From: Ignavibacteriaceae bacterium | GTDB lineage: Bacteria; Bacteroidota; Ignavibacteria; Ignavibacteriales; Ignavibacteriaceae | DNA: 42,385 bases | Assembly: GCA_014879635.1 (NCBI GenBank) | Contig: JACSRR010000163.1 | Span: 1 to 42,385, forward strand | Direction: 5' to 3' | Program-made: the position numbers and the translations under genes | The notes under the pieces: generated by a model | The model's input: only the letters and a program-made list of their open reading frames with translations | The model's database searches: none | Told to the model about the DNA's origin: nothing | In this document: one piece after another, positions 9,101 to 16,947 of the stretch | Position numbering within the stretch: the stretch's first letter is position 1 | Layout of the letters: each line of letters opens with the position of its first letter

Positions 9101-9177
9101 ATTTTACCCGTCTGTGAAAAGACTGATTGTGTGAGGAGGAGGGAAAATAAAAGAATCACATAGTATCTTAATCTCAT
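6124..9177 (-). CDS. TonB-dependent receptor with carboxypeptidase-regulatory-like domain
   Basis: A 1017-residue outer-membrane receptor. Residues 1-22 are a signal peptide. Residues ~24-108 form a carboxypeptidase D regulatory-like domain (GKITGFVKDSKTGDALIGAN, TDIEGYFVILNV, PGTYAVRASMIGYG). The plug follows at ~122-222 (LQAGIQGLSVRGG, VEEIQVQTGGFNAEYG, SGIVNVVTTEG), then a long barrel rich in amphipathic strands, with late strands AFKYGPVNLEVFADIFNVF and the terminal WGLRLTLELK. Such receptors import a bound ligand using TonB/ExbBD energy; no classical TonB box was assigned. ATG is preceded by GAGGAG. It is the first gene of a five-gene envelope locus and has a candidate promoter at 9256-9286. 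The substrate is unknown. The N-terminal domain is the one found in SusC-like receptors, but no SusD follows. Confidence 0.9.
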   Translation of the reverse strand: MRLRYYVILLFSLLLTQSVFSQTGKITGFVKDSKTGDALIGANIVIEGSTMGAATDIEGYFVILNVSPGTYAVRASMIGYGSKTVTEVRVNINQTTDVEFQLQDEAFQTQEVVVIATQAIVQKDVAASTVNIGFEEIQNLPVVSVTAAVGLQAGIQGLSVRGGTTDQTAFMINGITLRDERDNTPYTGVSITSVEEIQVQTGGFNAEYGNIRSGIVNVVTTEGRRDKYNVVFLGRYRDAGPKNFGDSPNDPNSYWIRPYLDDAVAWTGTSNGAWDLYTRNQYQEFRGWNKVSEELLSDNDPSNDLTPEAAQQLFLWQHRRPTGISLGDYTMDFSISGPVPVISKQLGDLRFLFSYRNLREMYIFPLSRDSYKEWSTHLKITADVAQGMKVTVEGLLGEQSGTGSSRSGGPGIFRGSSGIVNEMDVRAGASYLDARVFATDYWAPSKIDRYMFGGKFIHVLSPSTFYEFALNMVGSEYSTNPGTPRNTAPVYKFGNSYFDESPYGVLSGFSSGIGSSMNMGLGFSNSRDSSKVYTYSMRFDYNSQMNKYLNVKTGAEFIYTDNNVNYALIEPFLPTNNSRSVWHTFPVRGAIYGQSKLEFEGMVANLGLRLDYSHAGGDFYEFDPFNTALSGANSDKIDELLTKKATDQILNLSPRLGIAFPITVDSKLYFNYGHFYSMPVPEDLFLVQRNQVSNQISRIANPNNPLPKTVAYELGYEHNIVDMFLLRVAGYYKDVTLEQRLVRYTNRNNAVSYLIPEPNRYRDIRGFEITVSKMRGDWVSGFVNYTYMVTSFGFFGLPTYYENPALQREQERNTALFDQTKPVPQPYARLNLDIFTPDGFGPEIGGYRILEDIRINFLGSWSSGTYFSWTGPGGTRPGFSNNIQWSDFWNVDMRISKAFKYGPVNLEVFADIFNVFNFKYLGYRAGFVDGKDYDAYMASLHLPDAYNEFNYGNKVGNDKPGDIRTGPYIPWDDNASEAQKEEWRKNKSYIDMPNLPYTAFLNARDVHWGLRLTLELK

Positions 9178-9255
9178 ATTGAGACTCCTCGTTTGTTCAG
9201 ATAAGATTGTAACATTTTAACTAATTTGATTTTTCATAATTTTTGAATCAACTAT

Positions 9256-9286
9256 CAAAACTATTAACTTTTTCTATTAAAAACAA
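9256..9286 (-). promoter_or_regulatory. Candidate Bacteroidota promoter for the TonB receptor operon
   Basis: On the minus strand, TTG (9284-9286) is followed after 20 nt by TAGTTTTG (9256-9263), an exact TAnnTTTG. The predicted start of transcription is about 70 nt before the ATG at 9177. The 193-bp gap is very AT-rich, so chance matches are possible. Confidence 0.45.
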
Positions 9287-9370
9287 CCAAAATCGTAATC
9301 CATCAAAATTTTTTCGGTAAAATTTCGAAATCTTTTTAAAATTTTATATCAAAATATAAACTCAATTAAT

Positions 9371-11605
9371 TTAATCTAGCAGTTTTTTTTCAATATAATT
9401 GGTCAATGTATAAAATAAATGTTTGTATGTGCCTTTGCCTTCTCCTAAGGAGTGGCTTCTATTGGGATAAATCATTAAGTCAAACACTTTATTATTGGCA
9501 ACTAACTCATTAATCAAAACTTCAGCGTTTTGATAATGAACATTGTCATCGCCCGTTCCGTGAATTAACAATAACGAACCGGCAAGGTCTTTTGCATAAG
9601 TAACCGGCGAACATCTTTTATAAGCTTTAGGGTCATCTTGCGGTAAACCCATGTATCTTTCCATATATATTGTATCATAAAATTTTAGATCGCTAATTGA
9701 AGCAATGGCAATACCTGCTTTCAATAAACCCGGATATCTAAAAAGTGACATAAGCGTAGTTGCACCGCCGCCACTCCAACCCCACATTGCCACCTTTGTT
9801 GCATCAATGTAGCTGTTTTGTTCAATTAATGCCGTAATTGCCCCTGCCTGGTCATCAGAAGGAACAACGCCCGAGTTTTTGTAAAATGCTTTTCGCCATT
9901 CTTTACCTTTTGGTGCGGGCGTACCTCTATTGTCAAGGCTGTAAACAATTACCCCTTTTTGAGCCAACATTCTATGCCAAAAACCAAAAAAGCCGTCGTA
10001 AGAATCTAAAGCTGTTTGAGCTGCAGGTTCACCGTAAACATAGAGTAATGCGGGATATTTTTTTGTAGGGTCAAAGTTTGGAGGGAGTATTCTGTAGCCA
10101 TCCATTTTTACTCCCGATGCAGCTTCAATCTCGAAAAACTCAACTTTTGTTTCTTCAAGTTTAGAAATTCTCTCTTCTAATGCATCATTGCCAACTAAAT
10201 TTTTAATTACTGTATGCGACGGGAGTTCAATTAAATTTGTTGTTGCGGGTTTGTTTGCATTGTTAAAAGTGTGCACTGCATAACTTGCATCTGAAGAGAT
10301 ATTGTAATTATTTGTCCCTTTTAAATCTAACGGAGTTATTCTATTTGCTTTTGACTCACCGCTAACAGGTACCGAATACAAATATTTTTGAGTGGCATTA
10401 CCCGGTGAAGCAATAAAGTATAGCAGGTTGTTCTTTTTGTCATACCTTGAAACTGAAATAACATCCATATTTTCAGAGTAGAGTTGCGTCATTTTTCCGG
10501 AATTTCCGTCAGCTAAATACGGTTTTTTCCAACCGTCTTTTTCGCTCAACCAAATAAAATTGTCACTACCCGAAAGCCAAATTATTTCGTCGTTAATTTC
10601 AATCCAAACCGTATCTGCCTCTTTATATAAAACAGAAATATCGCCCGAAGAAGCGTTCATTTTTCTGAGTTCTAAAACATCTTGATTTCTGTTCAAATAT
10701 TGGAATAAAACTGAATTTCCTGACGGAAACCAGTCAACTCTGGCAATATAGCTGTTTTTAGGGTCTTCGGTGTTTTTTGCCCAAATAGTTTTACCCGTTT
10801 CAATATCTACTACTCCAAGCGAGCAAGCTGAATTTTCCTGCCCGGCTTTTGGGTACTCTACAGGAATAGTGAACGGATAGAGACTGTCTGTATTGTTGAT
10901 CATCAAAAAGTTTTTAATGTTTGTTGCGTCAAGTCGCCAAAAAGCGATTTTCTTCCCGTCTGGGCTCCATCTAAAACCGTCTTGAATTGAAAATTCTTCT
11001 TCATACACCCAATCAAAAGTACCGTTAATAATTCTATCTGTTCCGTCTGAAGTAAGTTGGGTAATTTTTCCGGTTTGCAAGTCTTCAACATAAATATTGT
11101 GTTTTTTAACAAAAGCAACTTTGTCTGAATTTGGTGAAATTTTGGCAAACATCAAAGTTGAGGGCTCTGCATCTCCGCCTAATTTTTTTACTTCACCCGA
11201 ATTTAAATCTACAAAGTAGTAGTCTCCCCTTGTATTATAACGCCAAACTTTTTTTGAATTGTTGTAAATAAGCAACTTAGAGCAGTCATCTGACCAATAA
11301 TAGCTCTCAATCGGCAAAGGAGTATCGGTTCCGGGTAACTTTAAAAGTGAAGCATCAACTAAAATGGTTTCTTCTGAATTTTTGGGGTTAACATATACAA
11401 TATCACTTCCGGATTGAACAGATTTCGAAGGTTTGATAACTGTATATCCGCTTTCGCAAGGATACCATTTATATCCTCCGAACGGTCTGGCAAAATAACT
11501 ACCCTGCAAAATTTTATCTATTGTAATTAATTCTTTTACTGCTTCCTGAGAGAGAATCTGAAAGCTGAAAATAATTACAAATAAAAGTGATAGCCTCTTT
11601 AACAT
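9371..11605 (-). CDS. Dipeptidyl peptidase IV family serine peptidase (S9B)
   Basis: A 744-residue secreted peptidase that should remove N-terminal X-Pro/X-Ala dipeptides in the periplasm or at the surface. The signal peptide covers about 20 residues. The N-terminal half is a DPP IV propeller carrying the double-Glu substrate-anchoring motif DWVYEEEF at ~198-205. The alpha/beta-hydrolase half has VYGEP (the Tyr matching the oxyanion Tyr547 of human DPP4), nucleophile GWSGGG (Ser611), HGTGDDNVH (Asp686) and NRSH (His718), plus ERYMGLP. The usual motif is GWSYGG, so a Gly replaces the Tyr after the catalytic Ser. Start: ATG at 11605 has AAAGGAG 7 nt upstream. A TTG two codons earlier is too close to that site to be used. 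It follows pyrE by 2 bp, so translation is probably coupled. Confidence 0.92.
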   Translation of the reverse strand: MLKRLSLLFVIIFSFQILSQEAVKELITIDKILQGSYFARPFGGYKWYPCESGYTVIKPSKSVQSGSDIVYVNPKNSEETILVDASLLKLPGTDTPLPIESYYWSDDCSKLLIYNNSKKVWRYNTRGDYYFVDLNSGEVKKLGGDAEPSTLMFAKISPNSDKVAFVKKHNIYVEDLQTGKITQLTSDGTDRIINGTFDWVYEEEFSIQDGFRWSPDGKKIAFWRLDATNIKNFLMINNTDSLYPFTIPVEYPKAGQENSACSLGVVDIETGKTIWAKNTEDPKNSYIARVDWFPSGNSVLFQYLNRNQDVLELRKMNASSGDISVLYKEADTVWIEINDEIIWLSGSDNFIWLSEKDGWKKPYLADGNSGKMTQLYSENMDVISVSRYDKKNNLLYFIASPGNATQKYLYSVPVSGESKANRITPLDLKGTNNYNISSDASYAVHTFNNANKPATTNLIELPSHTVIKNLVGNDALEERISKLEETKVEFFEIEAASGVKMDGYRILPPNFDPTKKYPALLYVYGEPAAQTALDSYDGFFGFWHRMLAQKGVIVYSLDNRGTPAPKGKEWRKAFYKNSGVVPSDDQAGAITALIEQNSYIDATKVAMWGWSGGGATTLMSLFRYPGLLKAGIAIASISDLKFYDTIYMERYMGLPQDDPKAYKRCSPVTYAKDLAGSLLLIHGTGDDNVHYQNAEVLINELVANNKVFDLMIYPNRSHSLGEGKGTYKHLFYTLTNYIEKKLLD

Positions 11606-11607
11606 TA

Positions 11608-12138
11608 TCAAACTCCTTTAATTTCTTTAATTTCTTTCATTGTGAAAAGTGGGTGTAATTTTAATCCCACATTAGCAAGATAATCAAAAGCTGAATCTTC
11701 TCTAACAATAACACAAATTACATGTTCAACAATTGCCCCTTCTTTTCTCAGGTCTTCGGCACTCCAAATTATTTGCCCACCGGTTGTAACAACATCTTCA
11801 ACAATACATACTTTTTGTCCGGCAAACGCAGTACCTTCTGCAATTTTTCTTGTTCCGTAATCTTTAGCCTTCTTTCTTACAAAAATGGAATGTAATCCGG
11901 TTTTTAAAGAGATTGCCGCGGCAAGAGGAATACCTCCCATTTCTAAACCGGCAAGTTTTTCGGTTCCTTCGGGAATAAGCGACTGCATTGCCCCTGATAT
12001 GCTATCTAATAAAACCGGGTCTGCTTCAAACCTGTACTTATCAAAATATTCGTTCGAGGTTTTACCTGAACGCAGTGTAAATTCACCCGTAATGTGGGCT
12101 GTATCATAAATTTTTATTGCTAAATCATTTCTGTTCAT
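11608..12138 (-). CDS. pyrE: Orotate phosphoribosyltransferase
   Basis: A 176-residue cytosolic enzyme that makes orotidine 5'-monophosphate from orotate and PRPP in de novo pyrimidine synthesis. The PRPP-binding signature CIVEDVVTTGG is at 111-121. The flexible catalytic loop KKAKDYGTRKIAEG (89-102) carries the Lys residues typical of the family, and the N-terminal part has TLRSGKTSNEYFDKY. Length is on the short side of the usual 180-215. ATG at 12138 is preceded by AAGGAA. It is the middle gene of yidD-pyrE-DPP IV, 11 bp after yidD and 2 bp before the peptidase. No other pyrimidine gene is in the window. Ends with TGA immediately before the next start. Confidence 0.95.
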   Translation of the reverse strand: MNRNDLAIKIYDTAHITGEFTLRSGKTSNEYFDKYRFEADPVLLDSISGAMQSLIPEGTEKLAGLEMGGIPLAAAISLKTGLHSIFVRKKAKDYGTRKIAEGTAFAGQKVCIVEDVVTTGGQIIWSAEDLRKEGAIVEHVICVIVREDSAFDYLANVGLKLHPLFTMKEIKEIKGV

Positions 12139-12149
12139 ATATTTCCTTT

Positions 12150-12380
12150 TTATGGTACCGGGTCATATCCGCTGCCGCCCCACGGATGACACCTTGAAAT
12201 TCTTTTTACAGATAGCCAAAATCCTTTAAATAGACCATATTTTTTAAACGCTTCAAGAGAGTAATGAGAGCAAGTAGGCATGTATCTGCATGAGGGCGGA
12301 AACAAAGGAGAAATCAATAGTTGGTATATTCTAATTATTAGAATAAACGGGTAAGACAATATCACTAAAAACTTTTTCAC
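12150..12380 (-). CDS. yidD: Membrane protein insertion efficiency factor YidD
   Basis: A 76-residue protein of the YidD (haemolytic-domain, DUF37) family, a small inner-membrane-associated protein that assists YidC-dependent membrane insertion. Visible family marks are an N-terminal amphipathic/hydrophobic helix, [17 protein letters not shown] with Cys31 and Cys37, and [14 protein letters not shown] with Cys64. The length is typical. The start is GTG at 12380. In most bacteria yidD lies between rnpA and yidC; here it leads a pyrE-peptidase operon, which is an unusual neighbourhood. A weak -7-like element is at 12404-12411. Confidence 0.95.
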   Translation of the reverse strand: MKKFLVILSYPFILIIRIYQLLISPLFPPSCRYMPTCSHYSLEAFKKYGLFKGFWLSVKRISRCHPWGGSGYDPVP

Positions 12381-12403
12381 TGTAGATTATTTTATTACTA
12401 TCC

Positions 12404-12411
12404 CAAAAATA
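12404..12411 (-). promoter_or_regulatory. Possible -7 element for the yidD-pyrE-peptidase operon
   Basis: TATTTTTG on the minus strand fits TAnnTTTG and lies about 24 nt before the yidD GTG, between that start and the terminator of the preceding gene. No TTG is present at the expected -33 distance, so this is a weak call based on position. Confidence 0.3.
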
Positions 12412-12426
12412 GTACTTCTATTTAAA

Positions 12427-12459
12427 ATAAAAAAAGAGACCCGCATTTTAGTGCGGGTC
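12427..12459 (-). terminator. Rho-independent terminator of the TonB receptor/T9SS protein operon
   Basis: Arms GACCCGCA (12438-12445) and TGCGGGTC (12452-12459) give an 8-bp GC-rich stem with a 6-nt loop. On the minus strand a T-rich tract follows (A-run at about 12427-12435 on the plus strand). It lies ~30 bp past the stop at 12490 and separates this operon from yidD. Confidence 0.9.
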
Positions 12460-12489
12460 CCCGTCGAAGTACGAGTATGAGGAGGAAAC

Positions 12490-14118
12490 TTATTTAAGTA
12501 AACTCATCTTTTTCGTAATATTTAAAGAACCTGAGGTAAGTTTATAAACATAAACACCGCTCGGTAAATTAGAAGCGTCAAAAGCAACTTCAAAAGTACC
12601 TGCGTTAACAAATTCATTAACTAAAGTTTCAATTTCTTCGCCTAAAGTGTTAAAAACTGCTAATCTAACATTTCCGGCTTCCGGAATCGAAAATCTAATT
12701 GTTGTTGACGGGTTAAAAGGATTCGGATAATTTTGTAATAAAGCAAAATTTGAAGGAGTATTAGAATCTAATTCTCTAACAGAAGTGGTATAATCTGTAT
12801 TTTGCGGATTGTAATTTGCCCAGCCGGCATCCCATCTTGGTCCGTTAGGGTCAAAAGCACCTACATAAGTTGTTTGCATGAAAAAGTTATCTAAAAGTCT
12901 TCCTGCAAACGAAGCACCGGATGCAGCAGGTGAACCAGCCATAGGTACTAAATTAGGATTGTCAAAATTAAAAGGATCGGTTAACATTACTTGTGAAGGT
13001 TGAACATAAGTTCTGTTACCATACGCAGGAGTATTCAACCAAGTATTGATATTAAAACCTGAAGCATTTGTGGTTATTCCGTTAAATTTGAGACCTGCAT
13101 AAATAGTATTTCTAATTTGAAGAGTATCGCCTGAAGCTGAATTACCTGAACCTGAGCCGTCAATAAATAAAGCGGTTGGCCAGCCCATGATAATTGAATT
13201 ATATGTTGAAGTTTGTGTTGATCTTCTTAAATGTTGACCTCTTCTGAATAGAGGATTGAAATCTGTGGCTGAAGTATCGGGCATAGGTCCTACAACAGTA
13301 ACATTAGAAAACCAAGGCTGAGTTCTGGGCGCATTAAACGAACCGCCACCGTCATTATCAGACTCAAAGCCGTTTGAAGAAGAAATATCTGCAATGTTTT
13401 TATTTCTAATTATTGCACCAAACTGAACTTTACCGTTGAAACCTAAGTCGGTATCAAAATCATCATCAACTGTACCGAACGAAATTAAGTACTTACCGTT
13501 AACATTACCGCCGAACCATTCAAAAGAATCATCACCGTTAAAACTTACCTGAATATATTCTAATGTGGTACCTCTACCTACACCGCCCATTGTTAATCCG
13601 TTAATTTCATTATCCGGAGATAAAGCAATACCTGAAAATTCGAGTCTTAAATAACGGATAACACCGCTATTGTCATCATCGTTAGGAGTAGCACCGCCGC
13701 CATAAATGGTTCCTGTGCCACCTTCAATTACTGCAGTACCTGCGGGTACATTAATTCTTGCATTACCGGCAATGATTATTCCACCCCAGTCGCCTGCTTG
13801 TCTTTGACCGGCAGGTTGCTGACTTGTGAAAACTATAGGTGCATTAGCAGTACCGTTAGCATTAATTTTAGCACCTCTATTAATGATAAGTGTTCCTTTA
13901 GAATCTTTTTCACCATAAATTACTGTACCGGCTTCAATATGTAAAGTAGCAGGGGCATTTACATTAACGAAACCTCTAAGTAAGTATCTTTTACTTTTGC
14001 TTAAGAATGCGTCTGAATTAATATTTCCTTCAATAACGCTATCCGCCGGAGATAATTGAGCTAATCCGGGTATAGCAAATATTACAAGAAATAAAAGAGT
14101 AATTAAGGATTTTTTCAT
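12490..14118 (-). CDS. T9SS-sorted beta-helix-like surface protein, partner of the upstream receptor
   Basis: A 542-residue secreted protein. Residues 1-21 are a signal peptide ending GLAQ. The body is rich in Gly, Asn and short strands, in the style of right-handed parallel beta-helix proteins (TLHIEAGTVIYGEKDSKGTL, GDWGGIIIAGNARINV, LEYIQVSFNGDDSFEWFGG, DDDFDTDLGFNGKVQFG). The acidic DDDFDTD stretch could bind metal. From about residue 455 there is a canonical sorting tail: LLQNYPNPFNPSTTIRF, VFNTLGEEIETLV, SGVYVYKL and a final KKMSLLK, so T9SS export and surface anchoring are expected. The gene lies 30 bp behind the second TonB receptor and ends at a strong terminator, so the two form a closed pair. 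A capture or processing role for that receptor's ligand is inferred from context only. Confidence 0.8.
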   Translation of the reverse strand: MKKSLITLLFLVIFAIPGLAQLSPADSVIEGNINSDAFLSKSKRYLLRGFVNVNAPATLHIEAGTVIYGEKDSKGTLIINRGAKINANGTANAPIVFTSQQPAGQRQAGDWGGIIIAGNARINVPAGTAVIEGGTGTIYGGGATPNDDDNSGVIRYLRLEFSGIALSPDNEINGLTMGGVGRGTTLEYIQVSFNGDDSFEWFGGNVNGKYLISFGTVDDDFDTDLGFNGKVQFGAIIRNKNIADISSSNGFESDNDGGGSFNAPRTQPWFSNVTVVGPMPDTSATDFNPLFRRGQHLRRSTQTSTYNSIIMGWPTALFIDGSGSGNSASGDTLQIRNTIYAGLKFNGITTNASGFNINTWLNTPAYGNRTYVQPSQVMLTDPFNFDNPNLVPMAGSPAASGASFAGRLLDNFFMQTTYVGAFDPNGPRWDAGWANYNPQNTDYTTSVRELDSNTPSNFALLQNYPNPFNPSTTIRFSIPEAGNVRLAVFNTLGEEIETLVNEFVNAGTFEVAFDASNLPSGVYVYKLTSGSLNITKKMSLLK

Positions 14119-14148
14119 TTTTTCCTCTATTTAAGTTATTAGTTTTGT

Positions 14149-16896
14149 TTAAAACCTGTATCCAAAACTTAGTGAGTAGCTTGTACCCTTTTGATTTACT
14201 CTCGAACGGTTATCACCCTGCGTAAAAACTTGTTCTTGATTGAGTAAATCTCTAATTGTAAACTTTAATTCGAAATTTTGATAGAACATCTGAGTAATTG
14301 CGAAATCAATCAGATCTCTAGATTGTTCAATAATATCATCTTCGTACAATGTAGCCACATCCATAATTCTTTTTCCGAATGTGTTATAGAGTAAGTTAAC
14401 TTCTGTACCGGTATTGAAGTTAGAATAACCAAGACTGAAGTTAAATGTATAAGGAGATTGCCCCTGAAGAGCTCTATCTGATCTACCAATTGTAGTTTCT
14501 GTTTCTTTAATATCAACACTTGATTTGATAAGCGTGTAATTTCCTGTTACAAAAAAGTTGTCAATTGCTTCAGATATAAAACCGAGTGATTTTCTGGCTT
14601 CAATTTCAAAACCGTAGTTAACAGCTCTTTCAGAATTCATAAATGTTCTTTCTGCATTGAGTGCCACACCGGGAACAACCACTTTTTCTATAGCATTTGA
14701 AATTTGTTTGTAAAAAGCGCTAACTGAAAAGAGTTCACCTGGTGCAGGATAAAGTTCGTACCTTAAATCAAAATTGTTTACTAATGCTCTGTCTAAATTA
14801 GGATTACCGGATACTGTAGTTTGTGTCTGGAAATCATAATATGAAAACGGAGCTAATTCTCTTAATTCAGGTCTATTTATAGTTTGACTGAAAGCAAATC
14901 TGAGGTTTGATAGTTCGTCAAGTGAGTAAATAAAATTTAACGACGGGAAGAAATCAGTTCTATCCAATTTAATTTGGAGTTCGTTCTGTCTTGATAAGTC
15001 CATAGAATTAACTTCTTGGAGGGCACTTTCAACTCTAACTCCGGCAATCATTCTTAATCTATTGCTTATAAAATCGAGCTGGGAATCAAACATAGCGTAA
15101 GCTGAAGCTGTTCTTTGAGCTGCGGTGTAATTATTAGTACCGTTAATATATTCACCGATTGAAAATCCGTTTCTTCTAAAGTTTGAAGAATCAAATATTT
15201 CTTCAAGAGGCAGGTATAATAAACTAAAATCAGTAAATCCATTTCCTGCGGCGTTAGTAATAACACTAATTAGTCTTGAGTTAAAGCCACGCTTTTTGTC
15301 ATCGTAAAGAAGTCCGGTTTTAATCTTAACTTCACCTAAGTTAAATGACAAATCAGTACCGAAACCTTTTGTATCTTCGTTCAAATCAGAGAAAAATCTA
15401 CCGCCGTTCTTTAAATTTGGTTGAAAACCTAAAGTTGCAGAGAATCTTTCGGCATCAAAAGCCTTTTGATATATAATTCTTCTATAATCAGGCTCATTTC
15501 TCTTTGATGATGAGTAATAAGCTCTCCAACCTAATAGGAGTTTTGATTCGGGAGAGAGGCTATGCTCACCGGTTAACTGACCGGTGTAAACATTTCTTGA
15601 AACAAACCTTAATGCGGTTTGCTGTTGATATGCGGCGGCGTCAGAATAATTTGCACCGTCAAGTAAAAATACATCATCATCAGCTGAATTTGTGTAAGTA
15701 TTTTTGAAACTGATTTTGTGCAAGTTTGAAAGTTTGTATGTTAGGTTAACCAAACCGCCCCATAAAACATTGTAGTTTGATTGAGTTCCCGTAAATTCAA
15801 ATCTTGGGTCACCGGATGCTTCATACTCGTTTCTTTCTAATTTTTCGGTTGAAAACGAATTTTTATAGGTTAAAGCAACTATATATCCTAAATCACTTCC
15901 GAATAACTCTGAAACATCACCGTAAGAAAGCCCGAGGCTTAAACCGGGGGCAGCTGTTTTAGTTGAGGATGCCCATGTATTATTTAAAGTTTTAGCGAGT
16001 TCTGTGATTTCGCCCGGTTTAAATAATTGAGAAGATATTTCAGACGGGAAATTATCGGGTAGTTTTCTGCTATTGTCAATACCTAAAAAATCGAGATTTC
16101 CGCCCTTGTAAGTCTGAAAATCTTTGAATGTTGAAAATGAATTGTAAGAAGTACCGATATTTAACCTGAGTGTTTGTGTGGCGGGAAAATCAACAGTGTT
16201 TAATTCAACTAATCCGCCGGAAAAATCACCGGGTAAATCAGGAGTAAAAGTTTTTCTGATTATTGTATTTTCAAGAAGGTTAGCAGGAAAGATATCGAAA
16301 GCGAAAGACTTTCTATCAGGTTCGGTGGATGACATTGAAGTATTATTTATCATCGCATTACTGTATCTTTCTGAAGTACCACGAACATAAACATATTTTC
16401 CTTCAACAATTGTAACTCCAGTTACGCGTTTTAATGCGTCACTTGAAGTAGCATCAGGACTCTTTTTAATTTGTTCGCCGCTTACGCCGTCACTAACTTG
16501 TGCGGCCTTTTTTTGTTGATTTAAAACTGCTGCAGTATATGAATTATCAGCCTTTGCGGTTACAACAACCTCTTCGGTTTCAATTACAGCTTCAGATAAA
16601 GCTACATCTATTACAACTGTTTGTCCGGATACAACTACAACTCCGGTTATTTTTTTTGTGTTATGTGTGATATAAGAAACAACTAAAGTGTAGGTACCAG
16701 CAGGAACGGCATTAATTCTAAAATCGCCTTGTAAATCGGTTGCGGCACCTAAATTTGTTCCTTCAATAAGCACATTAGCACCAATTATGGCTTCTGCGTT
16801 TTGTGCGTCAATTATTCTACCCGTAATTTTTCCCGGTTCTTGGGCAAAAAGAGTAGTACTCAAAAGTACCAGAAGGTACATTAAGAATTTGGTCAT
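14149..16896 (-). CDS. TonB-dependent receptor, possibly phosphate-regulated
   Basis: A 915-residue outer-membrane receptor. Residues 1-19 are a signal peptide. Residues ~22-105 form a carboxypeptidase-regulatory-like domain (GKITGRIIDAQNAEAIIGAN, PAGTYTLVVSYITH). The plug is at ~130-235 and contains SSDALKRVTGVTIVEGKYVY, EPDRKSFAFDIFPANLLENT and PGDFSGGLVELNT. The 'PDR..F.FDIFP' pattern recalls the large TonB-receptor group typified by TIGR01782. The barrel ends in the strand SYSLSFGYRF with a terminal Phe. ATG at 16896 follows AAGGAA. The upstream region has a -7 element without a -33 box but with four 11-bp-spaced TTAA boxes, suggesting activator-dependent, perhaps phosphate-starvation, control. 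Co-transcribed with the T9SS-sorted gene 30 bp downstream. Substrate unknown; if the operator reading is right, a phosphorus compound is plausible. Confidence 0.88.
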   Translation of the reverse strand: MTKFLMYLLVLLSTTLFAQEPGKITGRIIDAQNAEAIIGANVLIEGTNLGAATDLQGDFRINAVPAGTYTLVVSYITHNTKKITGVVVVSGQTVVIDVALSEAVIETEEVVVTAKADNSYTAAVLNQQKKAAQVSDGVSGEQIKKSPDATSSDALKRVTGVTIVEGKYVYVRGTSERYSNAMINNTSMSSTEPDRKSFAFDIFPANLLENTIIRKTFTPDLPGDFSGGLVELNTVDFPATQTLRLNIGTSYNSFSTFKDFQTYKGGNLDFLGIDNSRKLPDNFPSEISSQLFKPGEITELAKTLNNTWASSTKTAAPGLSLGLSYGDVSELFGSDLGYIVALTYKNSFSTEKLERNEYEASGDPRFEFTGTQSNYNVLWGGLVNLTYKLSNLHKISFKNTYTNSADDDVFLLDGANYSDAAAYQQQTALRFVSRNVYTGQLTGEHSLSPESKLLLGWRAYYSSSKRNEPDYRRIIYQKAFDAERFSATLGFQPNLKNGGRFFSDLNEDTKGFGTDLSFNLGEVKIKTGLLYDDKKRGFNSRLISVITNAAGNGFTDFSLLYLPLEEIFDSSNFRRNGFSIGEYINGTNNYTAAQRTASAYAMFDSQLDFISNRLRMIAGVRVESALQEVNSMDLSRQNELQIKLDRTDFFPSLNFIYSLDELSNLRFAFSQTINRPELRELAPFSYYDFQTQTTVSGNPNLDRALVNNFDLRYELYPAPGELFSVSAFYKQISNAIEKVVVPGVALNAERTFMNSERAVNYGFEIEARKSLGFISEAIDNFFVTGNYTLIKSSVDIKETETTIGRSDRALQGQSPYTFNFSLGYSNFNTGTEVNLLYNTFGKRIMDVATLYEDDIIEQSRDLIDFAITQMFYQNFELKFTIRDLLNQEQVFTQGDNRSRVNQKGTSYSLSFGYRF

Positions 16897-16930
16897 AAAA
16901 TTTCCTTTTTATTTTTTAACTTCGACGGTG

Positions 16931-16938
16931 CAAACTTA
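16931..16938 (-). promoter_or_regulatory. -7 element of the second TonB receptor operon
   Basis: TAAGTTTG on the minus strand fits TAnnTTTG exactly, 34 nt before the ATG at 16896. No TTG occurs at the -33 position. The nearest of the 11-bp-spaced TTAA boxes starts 11 bp upstream, so bound activator would occupy the -33 region. Confidence 0.5.
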
Positions 16939-16947
16939 CTCTCCGTA

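Noticed and set aside
9343-9360. Dyad TTTATAT/ATATAAA after the DPP IV gene as a terminator
   Set aside because: Stem made only of A-T pairs with no GC core; likely chance in a very AT-rich gap.
11606-11611. TTG start for the DPP IV gene
   Set aside because: Only about 1 nt from the ribosome site; ATG at 11605 has correct spacing and begins a normal signal peptide.
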